From: JALZKA01 sp963734015
Lineage (GTDB): Bacteria; Actinomycetota; Thermoleophilia; Solirubrobacterales; 70-9
Assembly: GCA_963734015.1 (NCBI GenBank)
Contig: CAVTFG010000002.1
Location: forward strand, 62,001 to 126,000
Length of the DNA: 64,000 bases
Direction: 5' to 3'
A model generated the notes under the pieces. The model made no database searches. It saw nothing but the letters and a program-made list of their open reading frames with translations, and was not told where the DNA came from. Positions 23,956 to 32,967 of this stretch are shown here, piece by piece (the stretch's first letter is position 1; every line of letters begins with the position of its first letter). A program made the translations under genes and the position numbers.

Positions 23956-25461
23956 CTACGCGTGGGCAACGGCGCCGCCGCGCCGAGGATCGCCACCGCC
24001 ACTGAGCTCCCCTGTCGCCGGGTCCCGCGCCACGGCGTGCACACCGCCGAAGAACACGTTCATCGCCTGCCAGCGGGCGACCTCGTAACCGCGCGCCTCC
24101 AACCGGCGCAGGACCTCCTCGTCGATCCCGGGCTCAGACTCGACCACTCCGTCCTCGAAATGCACCCTGGGAGCGACCACCGCTTCGGCCACCGGCTCGC
24201 CGTCCACGACCAGGCGGAGGATCGTCTGGAGCACCGCGGAGCGAATCCGGTTCGAACCCCCGCTGCCCAGCCCCGCCAGCAGTTCCTCCCCGTCGAGCAC
24301 GACCGTCGGGGACATCATGGACGGCATCCGGACGCCCGAGGCGTGGCGGTGGAAGCCGTGCGGGTTCAGGTCCTGCTCGCCGAGCATGTTGTTGACGTGG
24401 ATCCCGGTCCCGGGCACGATTACGCCCGACCCCGTGCCGTTCGAGCAGGTGACGCTGGCGCACCGGCCCTCGGCGTCGACCGCGGTGATGTGGGTCGTGG
24501 AACCGAGCCTGCTTGCCGTCGCGGCGACCTGCGTAGGGTCCAGAAACCGGCCCGCGAAGCCCTCGTCGAGCAGCCCGGCAAGGAAGTCCTCGCTGCGTGC
24601 GGCCTGCGCCGCTTCCATGGCGGCGACGACCGCCTCCGTGCCTGATTCGCCCATCCGCTCCAGCAGGGCAAGCGCGTACGCGATCAGGATCCCGCCGGAC
24701 GAGGGCGGGGGATTCGTGAGCACGCGCCGGTCGCGAAAAGCCACCTCGACCGGCTCGCGGGCGATCGGCTCGTAGGCGGCGAGGTCGTCCACGCCCAGCG
24801 TCCCTCCGCGCTCGCGAACCCACTCGGCGACGGTGGCCGCGATCTCGCCCCGATAGAAGGGCTCGGCCCCCTCGGTGCCAAGGCGCTCGAGCGCGTCGCC
24901 CAACTCCGGGAACACGAACGACTCGCCAGCGCCCAGGATCCGGCCCTCGGGCGCGTAGATCGCGCGCGCCTCCTCGAAATGGGTGAGGATCGGATCGAGG
25001 ATCGCCAGGAAGTAGGCCTGCTCTGCGTTCGTCACGACGCCTTCGCGGGCCAGGGCCGCGGCGGGCGCCGTCAAATCGGCGAGCGGGACGCTCCCGAACC
25101 GCTCGGACGCGGCGACCAGGCCCGCCGGCGTGCCCGGGACGCCGCAGGACGCCGCGCCGATGTTGAAGATCTGGACGGATTGCGGCGTGAAATGCACAGG
25201 GATCGGCACGAGCTCGGACTTCCGCTCGGCCCCGTCGCGCCCCGGCACGGCGACGAAGAAGTCGAGGAGCACCGTCTCGTCGTTCTGGTGGACGAGCATG
25301 TGGCCGCCGGCGCCGAGGCCGGTGAGCGGGCTCTCGGCGACGAACGAAGTCGCGGCCGCCGCGATCGCGGCGTCGACTGCGTTCCCCCCCTCGCGCAGCA
25401 CTCGGGCGCCCGCCTCCGCCGTCAGCGGATGGCCCGCGGCAACCACTCCCCGAGCGCTCAT
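23956..25461 (-). CDS. Gamma-glutamyltransferase family (Ntn hydrolase)
   Basis: 501 residues. AAGHPLTAEAGARVLREGGNAVDAAIAAA is the family opening. The self-cleavage nucleophile Thr lies in GSTTHITAVDAEG (~330), and GSGGSNRIRSAVLQTILRLVVDG is the C-terminal signature. No signal peptide is visible, unlike secreted homologues. It may act on gamma-glutamyl thiols or on another acyl substrate such as cephalosporin-type side chains; the family is broad. TAAGCT 6 nt before the ATG. Converges with the Lon-domain gene, with 2 bp between stops. Confidence 0.88.
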   Translation of the reverse strand: MSARGVVAAGHPLTAEAGARVLREGGNAVDAAIAAAATSFVAESPLTGLGAGGHMLVHQNDETVLLDFFVAVPGRDGAERKSELVPIPVHFTPQSVQIFNIGAASCGVPGTPAGLVAASERFGSVPLADLTAPAAALAREGVVTNAEQAYFLAILDPILTHFEEARAIYAPEGRILGAGESFVFPELGDALERLGTEGAEPFYRGEIAATVAEWVRERGGTLGVDDLAAYEPIAREPVEVAFRDRRVLTNPPPSSGGILIAYALALLERMGESGTEAVVAAMEAAQAARSEDFLAGLLDEGFAGRFLDPTQVAATASRLGSTTHITAVDAEGRCASVTCSNGTGSGVIVPGTGIHVNNMLGEQDLNPHGFHRHASGVRMPSMMSPTVVLDGEELLAGLGSGGSNRIRSAVLQTILRLVVDGEPVAEAVVAPRVHFEDGVVESEPGIDEEVLRRLEARGYEVARWQAMNVFFGGVHAVARDPATGELSGGGDPRRGGAVAHA

Positions 25462-25489
25462 GGTGTGAGCTTAGGCGCGCTGCCAGCCG

Positions 25490-26089
25490 TCAAGCGAGCT
25501 CGATGCGATGGATGCGGACAACGCCCCGCACGCGGGTCTCAACGGGCCACCGGCGCCTTGCCTCCTCGAGAAACCCGCGGGTCGCAGGCCTGCCGGGGTC
25601 GGCGACCCAGGCCAGCGGCCCGAGGCGGGGCACGAGCGACAGCAGCGGGGCGACGCTCGCCTCCTCGTAGAGGACGTCGGCGGCGAACACCGAGTCGAAC
25701 GGTGCGCGTGAGACCAGCTCGTCCGGCGAGCCCCACTCGACCGCCGCCGTTTCGACGCGCACGCCGTTCGCCTGCGCGTTGCGCGCTACGAGGTCGAGCG
25801 CCTCAGCCGATGAATCCGTGGCGAGCACGTCCGCTCCCGCGCGAGCGGCGGCGATGCTCGGCACGCCTAGCCCGCAACCGAGCTCGACGACGCGGGTGCC
25901 GTCGAGCGCAACCCCGTCGAGCGCACGGGCCAGCGCAACGCCGCTCCTCCAGAGCACCGACCAGTAGGGCGCGATCGGCGCCCACTCGACCGGCCCGGCG
26001 TCGGGCAGCTCGGCGGCGTCCTGCGGCTGCAGCAACCGGAGCTCGCCGCTCGGCAGCTCGATCGTCCGGCTGACGAGCGTTTCGGGCAC
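25490..26089 (-). CDS. Class I methyltransferase (METTL21/nicotinamide N-methylase-like)
   Basis: 199 residues. VVELGCGLGVPSIAAARAGADVLATDSSAEAL (SAM motifs I and II) and VFAADVLYEEASVAPLLSLV fit the lysine/small-molecule methyltransferase family 16 pattern. Substrate unknown. The GTG start has TAGGGT 6 nt upstream and no Shine-Dalgarno site. Confidence 0.75.
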   Translation of the reverse strand: MPETLVSRTIELPSGELRLLQPQDAAELPDAGPVEWAPIAPYWSVLWRSGVALARALDGVALDGTRVVELGCGLGVPSIAAARAGADVLATDSSAEALDLVARNAQANGVRVETAAVEWGSPDELVSRAPFDSVFAADVLYEEASVAPLLSLVPRLGPLAWVADPGRPATRGFLEEARRRWPVETRVRGVVRIHRIELA

Positions 26090-26150
26090 GCGCCGACCCT
26101 ATTGGCGGGCGCCGGCCGCTCGAGCGGCGGGACCGCCTTTTCGTTGCGGC

Positions 26151-27152
26151 TCAGTCGCCCACCGACCGGACACCCGAAACGCCCGAGCTCCGAATCGGGG
26201 ACCCATTCCCGCGCAATCTCGGGTCGAGCCATGCCACGATCACGTCGACGACCGCGTTCGTCAAAACCACGACGATCGCCAGGAAGACGGCGAGGCCCAC
26301 GATCGGCGGGAGGTCCAGGCCGCCAAGGGTGTCCGCCGTCAGCTTGCCGATTCCGGGCAGTCCGAAGATCACCTCCACGTAGAGCACGAAGCCGCCGAAC
26401 GCGTGCGAGAAGTCGAGCCCCCAGAGGTTCACCGGCGGGATCAACCCGTTGCGCAGCACATGGCGGCGAAGGACGTCACGTTCCGTGAGGCCCTTGGCAC
26501 GCGCCGTCCGGACCCAGTTCTCGTCGGCCGCGTCCAGGAGCGAGGCGCGGACCACCTGCGTGTAGGCGCCGGCGAACGGGAGCGCCGACGCGATCCAGGG
26601 CAGGAGCAGGTGCCAGAACCAGTCGACGGGGTTCTCGGTCAGCGGGACATAGCCGTTGTCGGGGAACACCCCCCATTCCAGCGCCAGGTAGGTCCACAGG
26701 AGCGCCGCCAGGACCAGCGTTGGGACCGAATAGAGGACCGTCGCGAGGGTCGTGATCGCCCGGTCCAACCGGGAGCCGCGGTTGTGGACGCAGATCAGGG
26801 CCAGTCCAACCCCGAGGCCGATCGCGAGCGCCGCCGACCCGGCCACGAGCCAGAACGTCACGGGGAGCGCCTCCAGGAACGCCGTCCGCAGGCTGCCGCA
26901 GCCGTAGAAGCACTCGACCTCGCCGTTGAAGATGCCCTCCATCAGCTTCACGTACTGGGTGGGCAGCGGCTCGTCGAGCCCGAAGCGCTCGGACGCCCGC
27001 TCCCGCGTCAGCTCGGTCCCCTGCTGCCCGCCGCCGAGGTTGAACGCCGGGTCGACGTTCGGGATCGTCCAGAACAGCGCGAACGCGATCACGGACGCGA
27101 TCACGACCGTGATCACAGCCCACCCGAGGCGACGGAGCGCAAATCGGATCAC
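26151..27152 (-). CDS. ABC transporter permease, DppB/OppB type
   Basis: 333 residues from GTG 27152, which overlaps the stop of the upstream permease (GTGA). Six membrane helices; the first is RRLGWAVITVVIASVIAFALF. The EAA-type coupling loop is ENWVRTARAKGLTERDVLRRHVLRN (~220), where the ATPase docks. Peptide/nickel importer class. A binding protein and ATPases are not encoded beside it in this window. Last gene of the parA-ftsZ-permease run. Confidence 0.85.
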   Translation of the reverse strand: MIRFALRRLGWAVITVVIASVIAFALFWTIPNVDPAFNLGGGQQGTELTRERASERFGLDEPLPTQYVKLMEGIFNGEVECFYGCGSLRTAFLEALPVTFWLVAGSAALAIGLGVGLALICVHNRGSRLDRAITTLATVLYSVPTLVLAALLWTYLALEWGVFPDNGYVPLTENPVDWFWHLLLPWIASALPFAGAYTQVVRASLLDAADENWVRTARAKGLTERDVLRRHVLRNGLIPPVNLWGLDFSHAFGGFVLYVEVIFGLPGIGKLTADTLGGLDLPPIVGLAVFLAIVVVLTNAVVDVIVAWLDPRLRGNGSPIRSSGVSGVRSVGD

Positions 27153-28111
27153 CGGTCGCGCACCAGTCCTCTGGGCAGCTCGCCGCGCGGGTCGAGCGCG
27201 CGGCGGAGCCCTTCGGCCACCCCGCCGATCCCCAGCACCAAGAGCACCAGCGCCAGGCATGGGACGAGCAGCAGGTGCGGGGACAGACGCACCGTGTCAA
27301 CGCCCGCGTCGATCAGCGAGCCGAGCGACGGCTCAGGCGGATCCACCCCCGCCCCGAGAAACGACAGCGCGGACTCCAGGACGACGGAGTTCGCGAACAG
27401 GAGCCCGGTCAGGATCAGCACCGTCGGGACCAGATGCGGCAGGAGCTCGGACGCCATCAGCCGGAGGTGGCCCACGCCCGCGACCTGCGCGGCCTCGACG
27501 AACTCGCTGCCGCGCAGCGCGAGCACCTGGCCCCGCAGGGGCCGGGCGGCATACGGGATGAACACGAGGCCGATCACCACGATCGGGATCACCCGCGAGC
27601 CGGCCTCGATCTCGATGGGCCCGATGCTCGCTCCCCGCAGCGTCAATGCCGTGCCGAGCATCACGCCGAGCAGGAGCGCCGGGAACGACCAGATCAGGTC
27701 CAGGATGCGGCTGATCACCGCGTCGGTCCGGCCGCGGAAGTAGCCGGAGCCGAGAGCCAGCGGGACCGCGAGCGCGAGCGTCAGGAGCACGGCGCCGAGC
27801 GAGATCTCGACCGTCGTCCGAATCCCATAGAGGAGCCGGACCATGAGGTCGCGGCCGTTCTCGTCGGCGCCAAGGAGGAACCGCTCATCCCAGGTCGGGC
27901 CGATCGGCTCGCCGGTCAGCGAGACGACGTCCCTCGTCTCGCCGTCGACCTCGATCTGCTCGCTCAGGTGATTGTCCGAGGGCGTGGTCTCGGCGACGTG
28001 GTCGGCGTAGATCGGAGCCGCCAGGGCGGCGCCGACGACCAGCGCCAGCAGCGCGCACGACGCGACCGCGAACGGATCACGAACGAGCCTCTTGAGGGCG
28101 GCTGGACGCAG
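27149..28111 (-). CDS. ABC transporter permease, DppC/OppC type, no usual start codon
   Basis: About 320 residues if begun at CTG 28111. The true N-terminus is readable (LKRLVRDPFAVASCALLALVVGAAL, first helix; then the typical periplasmic loop ending LGADENGRDL). No ATG, GTG or TTG exists in frame between the ftsZ stop (28124) and the internal ATG at 27844, which would delete the first helix. The EAA loop is AAQVAGVGHLRLMASELLPHLV. Partner of the next permease. Either initiated at CTG, or its start has been lost. Confidence 0.75.
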   Translation of the reverse strand: MRPAALKRLVRDPFAVASCALLALVVGAALAAPIYADHVAETTPSDNHLSEQIEVDGETRDVVSLTGEPIGPTWDERFLLGADENGRDLMVRLLYGIRTTVEISLGAVLLTLALAVPLALGSGYFRGRTDAVISRILDLIWSFPALLLGVMLGTALTLRGASIGPIEIEAGSRVIPIVVIGLVFIPYAARPLRGQVLALRGSEFVEAAQVAGVGHLRLMASELLPHLVPTVLILTGLLFANSVVLESALSFLGAGVDPPEPSLGSLIDAGVDTVRLSPHLLLVPCLALVLLVLGIGGVAEGLRRALDPRGELPRGLVRDR

Positions 28112-28123
28112 CGGGATCCGGGT

Positions 28124-29611
28124 CTACGAGCCCGGCACGAACTCCGGCACGTCGAGCTCGAGGTCCTTCGGACGGGACTCGAACTCCTTCGCGGTGCCGG
28201 CGCGGCGCTCGGACGGGCGCCGGGTCGCGACGCGGGCAGTGCCCGCGGCGCGCGACTCACCGGTCGAGCCGTCGGCGCGACGCCCGCGGCCGTCGAACCG
28301 CGTAGCGATGACCGTCACCCATACCTGGTCCGTCAGCGACTCGTCGATGTTGGCGCCGAAGATGATGTTCGCGTCGGGGTGCGCCGCCTCCTGAACGATC
28401 TTCGCGGCGTCTGAGACCTCCATCAGCGTCAGGTCGTCGCCGGAGGTGATCGAGAGCAGGATCGACTTCGCGCCGTTCACCGACGTTTCCAGGAGCGGCG
28501 AGGACACGGCGCGCTCGGCGGCCGCGGTGGCGCGATTGTCGCCCGCGCCCATGCCGATCCCGAGCAGCGCCTGGCCGGCGTCGCGCATCGTGGTGCGCAC
28601 GTCGGCGAAGTCCAGGTTGATCAGGCCCGGAAGCGTGATCAGCTCGGAGATCCCCTGGACGCCCTGGCGGAGGACGTCGTCGGCGACCTGGAAAGCCTCG
28701 ATCATCGTCGTATTGGTGGCGAGCACGGACAGGAGGCGCTCGTTCGGGACGACGATCAGCGTGTCGACCTCGGTCGCGAGGGCCTCGACGCCGTCGTCGG
28801 CCTGCTTGGCGCGGCGGGTGCCCTCGAACTTGAACGGCTTGGTGATGATGCCGACGGTGAGCGAGCCCACGTCGCGGGCCAGCCTGGCGACGACGGGCGC
28901 CGCGCCCGTGCCGGTGCCGCCGCCGGCGCCGGCGGTGACGAACACCATGTCGGAGCCCTTCAGCAGCCGCTTGATCTTGTCCTGTTCCTCGAACGCGGAG
29001 CGGTAGCCCAGCTCGGGGTTCGAGCCCGCGCCGAGACCGCGCTGCGCGCCTGTGCCCAGGTGGACGGTAACGTCGGCCAGCGACTGCTGGAGCGACTGCA
29101 GGTCGGTGTTGATCGCCATGAACTCGACGCCCGGGATGCCGGCCTCGACCATGCGGTTGACGGCGTTCACTCCGGCGCCGCCCACGCCGACCACCCGGAT
29201 CACCGGGGAGTGCGGCCGCGGGGGCTCGGACGAGCGCGTGTAGTCCGGATCCTCCCGGCCGTACGTCGCGCCGGCGGGCTCGGGCTCCTCGGCGAAGATC
29301 TTGGTAAGGCGTTCCTTGCGCGCGGGCGCGGTCGTCTCGGCCCGATATGCCTGGACGTCGTCATCCTCCACGTCGAAGATCGCCTCGCGCTCACTCGAAC
29401 GCTCGGGCTCGAGCTCGGGCTCGGCCGGAGGAGGCTCCTCCTCCCGGGCGGCGGGCGGCTCCGGCGCGGCCGGGGGATCGTCCTCGCGGTCGTCGCGTTC
29501 GCGGCGCGGTGGCGGGGCAGGCGCCTCGGGCGGGTCGTCGGGCTGGGCGGTCGAGCGGAAGAGGTCGGCGAGAGGTCCCTCTCGCATGCTGGCCCGCTTA
29601 CGACGCGCCAT
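28124..29611 (-). CDS. ftsZ: Cell division protein FtsZ with a long acidic N-terminal extension
   Basis: 495 residues. The tubulin-like GTPase core begins near 137 (VIRVVGVGGAGVNAVNRM), with the tubulin signature GGGTGTG (~240) and the T7 catalytic loop GLINLDFADVRTTM. The C-terminal peptide LDVPEFV for FtsA/SepF-type binding is intact. Residues 1-~135 are an unusual proline- and acid-rich extension; most FtsZ have about 10 residues there. The start overlaps the end of parA by 14 bp in another frame. No upstream ftsQ/murC cluster is present. Confidence 0.95.
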   Translation of the reverse strand: MARRKRASMREGPLADLFRSTAQPDDPPEAPAPPPRRERDDREDDPPAAPEPPAAREEEPPPAEPELEPERSSEREAIFDVEDDDVQAYRAETTAPARKERLTKIFAEEPEPAGATYGREDPDYTRSSEPPRPHSPVIRVVGVGGAGVNAVNRMVEAGIPGVEFMAINTDLQSLQQSLADVTVHLGTGAQRGLGAGSNPELGYRSAFEEQDKIKRLLKGSDMVFVTAGAGGGTGTGAAPVVARLARDVGSLTVGIITKPFKFEGTRRAKQADDGVEALATEVDTLIVVPNERLLSVLATNTTMIEAFQVADDVLRQGVQGISELITLPGLINLDFADVRTTMRDAGQALLGIGMGAGDNRATAAAERAVSSPLLETSVNGAKSILLSITSGDDLTLMEVSDAAKIVQEAAHPDANIIFGANIDESLTDQVWVTVIATRFDGRGRRADGSTGESRAAGTARVATRRPSERRAGTAKEFESRPKDLELDVPEFVPGS

Positions 29612-30803
29612 TTGTCAGAACCTCCTTCGCCAGCTCCCGGTAGTAGTCCGCCGCGTTCGACTTGGGATCGTACTTCAGGACGCTCGAGCCGCGAACCGGG
29701 GCCTCGGCGAACTTGATCGCCTTCTTGATCCGGGACTTGAACACGAGCTCGCCGAAGTTCTCCTCCAGGATCTCAACGGCCTCCTTGGCGTGGACCGTCC
29801 GGGAGTCGAGCATCGTCGGCAGGATGCCCTCGATCTCGACCCGGGGGTTCAGGTTCTCGCGAATCATGTCGAGGGTGCCCTGGAGCTGCATCAGGCCGCG
29901 CATCGACAGATACTCGCACTGGACGGGGACGATGACCTTGTCGGACGCGGTCAACGCGTTCACGGTAAGAAGACCGAGGCTCGGCGGCGTGTCGATGCAA
30001 ACGAAGTCGTAGTCCGCCGAAACTGCCGAGAGCGCCTTCTCCAGCGAGCGCTCGCGGCCGATCTGGGTGGACATCGCGATCTCGGCGCCGGCCAGGTCGA
30101 TCGAGGCAACGGCGATGTCGATCTCCCGCTCGTGGATCACCTCGCGGATCGGGATGTGGTGCACAAGCACGTCGTACATGGACTTCTCGACCTTGTCCGG
30201 GTCGATGCCCTGGCTCATCGTCAGGTTGCCCTGAGGATCGAGGTCGACGCACAGGACACGGTGACCCGACTCGGCGAACGCGACCGCGAGGTTCAGCGTC
30301 GACGTGGTCTTCGCGACGCCGCCCTTCTGATTCGCGAACGAGATGACCTTGGCGTGGCTCCCGTCGCTCTTCCCGCCGACGCCGGGGTCGGCGACGCCGG
30401 TCGCGGCCGGACGCCGCGGGGAAAGGGCATCCTCGAAGCTGACCCGGGCCTCGGCGTCCAAGTCATCTCCGGCCGGCTCCTCCGACAAACCTTCCGTCGG
30501 CTGCTCCGCTTCGCGTCCGCTGCCGCCGGGGTCGGGGGCACGCGACTCGTCCTGATTCGGCGGCTCCGGGATCGGGGATACGTGGACCTCCGGCGTCTCG
30601 TCGGCCTCTTCGACCGAGCGAAGCTCATCCTCGACCGGCGCGGGCTCTTGGGGGCGTTCCTCGTTCACGGGCTCGACCTCCTCCCGGACAGGCTCCGGGG
30701 TAGGCTCGGGTGCGGCCTCGCCGAGCTCGGCCAGCTCCGCCCCCTTGTCGTCCCGGGTTGCCTCCCGGCGGTCATCTTTCGATCCACGGCTGAAAAGACC
30801 CAT
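29598..30803 (-). CDS. ParA/Soj-type ATPase with acidic N-terminal extension
   Basis: 401 residues. Deviant Walker A NQKGGVAKTT (158-167), Walker A' VDLDPQGNLT, Walker B VCIDTPPSLG: a ParA/MinD ATPase. Residues 1-~150 are acidic, proline-rich and low complexity, beginning MGLFSRG. They contain a family B repeat at 88-102. No parB is adjacent; the gene overlaps ftsZ. It may position the division ring or a chromosome or polar cargo. The ATG is preceded by the 85-bp region shared with the divergent ArsA pair. Confidence 0.9.
   Translation of the reverse strand: MGLFSRGSKDDRREATRDDKGAELAELGEAAPEPTPEPVREEVEPVNEERPQEPAPVEDELRSVEEADETPEVHVSPIPEPPNQDESRAPDPGGSGREAEQPTEGLSEEPAGDDLDAEARVSFEDALSPRRPAATGVADPGVGGKSDGSHAKVISFANQKGGVAKTTSTLNLAVAFAESGHRVLCVDLDPQGNLTMSQGIDPDKVEKSMYDVLVHHIPIREVIHEREIDIAVASIDLAGAEIAMSTQIGRERSLEKALSAVSADYDFVCIDTPPSLGLLTVNALTASDKVIVPVQCEYLSMRGLMQLQGTLDMIRENLNPRVEIEGILPTMLDSRTVHAKEAVEILEENFGELVFKSRIKKAIKFAEAPVRGSSVLKYDPKSNAADYYRELAKEVLTNGAS
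30498..30538. repeat. Dispersed repeat family B, copy 1 (inside parA)
   Basis: Shares CTCCGCTTCGCGTCC and the following G-rich segment with copies at 34292 and 35268. It encodes DPGGSGREAE in ParA. Confidence 0.55.
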
Positions 30804-30888
30804 ACGCTCGCGACTATTCGCACGCGCCGGGAGGTTTCCTCCCCGCGAGGCGGGCCGCAATGCGGCTTGCCGTGAAAGGATCGACGGG

Positions 30889-31806
30889 TTGCGGGACCTC
30901 CTCGACAAGCGCCTGGTGATCGTCACCGGGAAGGGCGGCGTCGGCAAATCCACCGTGGCGCTCGCGTTGGGCCTTGCCGGAGCCGAGCGCGGCAAGCGCA
31001 CGATCGTCTGCGAGGTGTCGGCCCAGGAGCGCCTCTCGCGCGTATTTCATCGCGCCTCGGTGGGGTTCTCCGAGGTCGAGATGGCGGACAACCTCTGGGC
31101 GATCTCGATCGACCCGGACGAGTCCATGCGGGAGTACGTGCTGCTGCAGCTGAAGGTCCGTGCCATGCGCGACCTGCTGTTCCGGTCGAAGATCTTCACC
31201 TATCTCGCCGCGGCCACCCCGGGCCTTCGCGAGTTGGTCACGATCGGAAAGATCTGGGAGCTCGCGCAGGATGACCGCAAGGTCAAGAAGGGCCACAACT
31301 ACGACCTGGTGATCGTCGACGCGCCGGCGACCGGGCACGGCGTCGGCTTCCTGCAGACTCCGCGCACCTTCGCGAACGTCGCCCGCGTCGGGCCGATCGC
31401 CTCACAGGCCGAGACCCTCGACCGCTTCCTCACCAACCAACGCCGCACCGGCGTGGCGATCGTCGCGCTGCCGGAGGAGATGCCCGTCAACGAGACCGCG
31501 ACGCTGGAGCGCGACCTGACCTCGGAGGTTGGCGTCGCCGTCGACCGGATCTTCTGCAACGGCCTGTACCCGGAGCGCTTCTCCGAGGACGACGAGCAGC
31601 GGATCGAGTCGGCGTTCGAGGGTGCCGAGGACGGCGCACGCCCCGCGCTGCGAGCCGCCCTCTCCGTGCGCCGCCGGGCGGTCGCCCAGCGCGAGCAGCT
31701 CGCCCGGCTCGAGGAGCTCACCGAGGCGAGCGTCACGACGATGCCGTTCGTGTTCGAGCCAGAGCTCGGGACCGAGCACCTGCGGGAGCTGGCCGCAACG
31801 GTTTGA
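30889..31806 (+). CDS. ArsA/GET3-like ATPase, first of a pair
   Basis: 305 residues from TTG 30889 (AAGGA 8 nt upstream). P-loop GKGGVGKST at the start (deviant Walker A), then VIVDAPATGHG and a helical C-terminal half. Unlike arsenite-pump ATPases the metal-binding cysteines are not evident. Related to actinobacterial Rv3679, which works as a heterodimer with its neighbour Rv3680. Divergent from parA. Role in anion efflux or membrane-protein handling is uncertain. Confidence 0.85.
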   Translation: MRDLLDKRLVIVTGKGGVGKSTVALALGLAGAERGKRTIVCEVSAQERLSRVFHRASVGFSEVEMADNLWAISIDPDESMREYVLLQLKVRAMRDLLFRSKIFTYLAAATPGLRELVTIGKIWELAQDDRKVKKGHNYDLVIVDAPATGHGVGFLQTPRTFANVARVGPIASQAETLDRFLTNQRRTGVAIVALPEEMPVNETATLERDLTSEVGVAVDRIFCNGLYPERFSEDDEQRIESAFEGAEDGARPALRAALSVRRRAVAQREQLARLEELTEASVTTMPFVFEPELGTEHLRELAATV

Positions 31807-31813
31807 AGGGCTG

Positions 31814-32956
31814 ATGGCGTCCGTCGGCGATCTCCTCGAGGGCAAGCGGGTGTGCATCTGCGCCGGCTCCGGTGGCGTCGGCAAGACCACCACGTCGGCG
31901 GCGATCGCGGCGGGCATGGCGGCTCGGGGTAAGAGGGTCGCCGTGCTGACCATCGACCCGGCCAAGCGGCTCGCCGATTCGCTGGGCCTGCCGGAGCTCG
32001 GCAACGAGGAGCGCCGTGTGGACCCCGGCCTGTTCACCGATGCCCGTGTGGATCCGGGCGACGGTGAGCTCTGGGCGATGATGCTCGACCCCAAGGCGAC
32101 CTTCGACGAGGTCGTCCGCAAGCACGCGCCCGACGAGGAGACCCGCGAGCGGATCCTCTCGAACCGCATCTACCAGCAGCTCTCGAACGCGCTCGCCGGC
32201 TCCCAGGAGTACATGGCAATGGAGAAGCTCTTCGAGATCTGGGCGGAGGACCGCTACGACCTGCTGGTGCTCGACACGCCGCCCTCGCGCAACGCGCTCG
32301 ACTTCCTGGAGGCGCCGAAGCGACTCACGCAGTTCATCGAGGGGCGCGCCCTGCGCGTGTTCATGGCGCCGACCGGGATCGCGGCCAAGGTCGCCGGCCG
32401 CGGCACCTCCGCCGTGTTCTCGATCCTGAAGCGCATCACGGGCGTCGACCTGCTCCAGGACCTCGCGGAGTTCTTCCAGGCCATGAGCGGGATGGTCGGC
32501 GGCTTTCGCGAGCGCGCGCGGCGGGTCAACGAGCTGCTCGCCGATTCGCAGAGCATGTTCCTGGTGGTGTGCGGCCCGCAGGGCGAGCCGATCGACGAGG
32601 CCGTGTACTTCCATCGCAAGCTGGTCGAGGCGCAATTGCCGTTCGGCGGGGTGATCGTCAACAAGGTCCACTACGCCGAGGAGGCGGGTGACGACCTGGA
32701 CGACCAGCTCGCCGACCTCCTGGGCGACGGGGACCTGCCCCAGCGGGTGGCTGCCAACTTCAGCGACTACCGGGCACTGGCCGAGCGAGACCGCCGCAAC
32801 GTCGAGCACCTGGCCAACGAGATGCGCACCCGGGCCGTGATCCAGGTGCCCTACCTGGACTTCGACGTGCACGACCTCGCGGGCCTGATGGAGGTCAACC
32901 GCTACCTCTTCGCGACCGGGGCGGCCGAGCGCGCGGAGCTCGCGGCCTCGGCGTAG
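31814..32956 (+). CDS. ArsA/GET3-like ATPase, second of a pair
   Basis: 380 residues starting 7 nt after its partner. GSGGVGKTTTSAAIAAG (deviant Walker A), LTIDPAKRLADSLGL, then LLVLDTPPSRNALDFLEAP. Matches the Rv3680-type subunit. Long helical insertion (~180-260, including GVDLLQDLAEFFQAMSGMVGGFRER), of the kind that forms the client- or membrane-facing surface in GET3. Expected to form a complex with the upstream product. Confidence 0.87.
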   Translation: MASVGDLLEGKRVCICAGSGGVGKTTTSAAIAAGMAARGKRVAVLTIDPAKRLADSLGLPELGNEERRVDPGLFTDARVDPGDGELWAMMLDPKATFDEVVRKHAPDEETRERILSNRIYQQLSNALAGSQEYMAMEKLFEIWAEDRYDLLVLDTPPSRNALDFLEAPKRLTQFIEGRALRVFMAPTGIAAKVAGRGTSAVFSILKRITGVDLLQDLAEFFQAMSGMVGGFRERARRVNELLADSQSMFLVVCGPQGEPIDEAVYFHRKLVEAQLPFGGVIVNKVHYAEEAGDDLDDQLADLLGDGDLPQRVAANFSDYRALAERDRRNVEHLANEMRTRAVIQVPYLDFDVHDLAGLMEVNRYLFATGAAERAELAASA

Positions 32957-32967
32957 CCGGGGGATCT

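Noticed and set aside
24240..24265. GGTTCGAACCC resembling a tRNA T-arm
   Set aside because: Lies in the conserved GSGGSNRIRS codons of the gamma-glutamyltransferase and no acceptor or anticodon stems surround it.
30781..30830. Possible further family A repeat near the parA start (CGCTCGCGACTATTCGC)
   Set aside because: Only a short GCGAC-like match; neither the tetraloop stem nor the downstream block is present.
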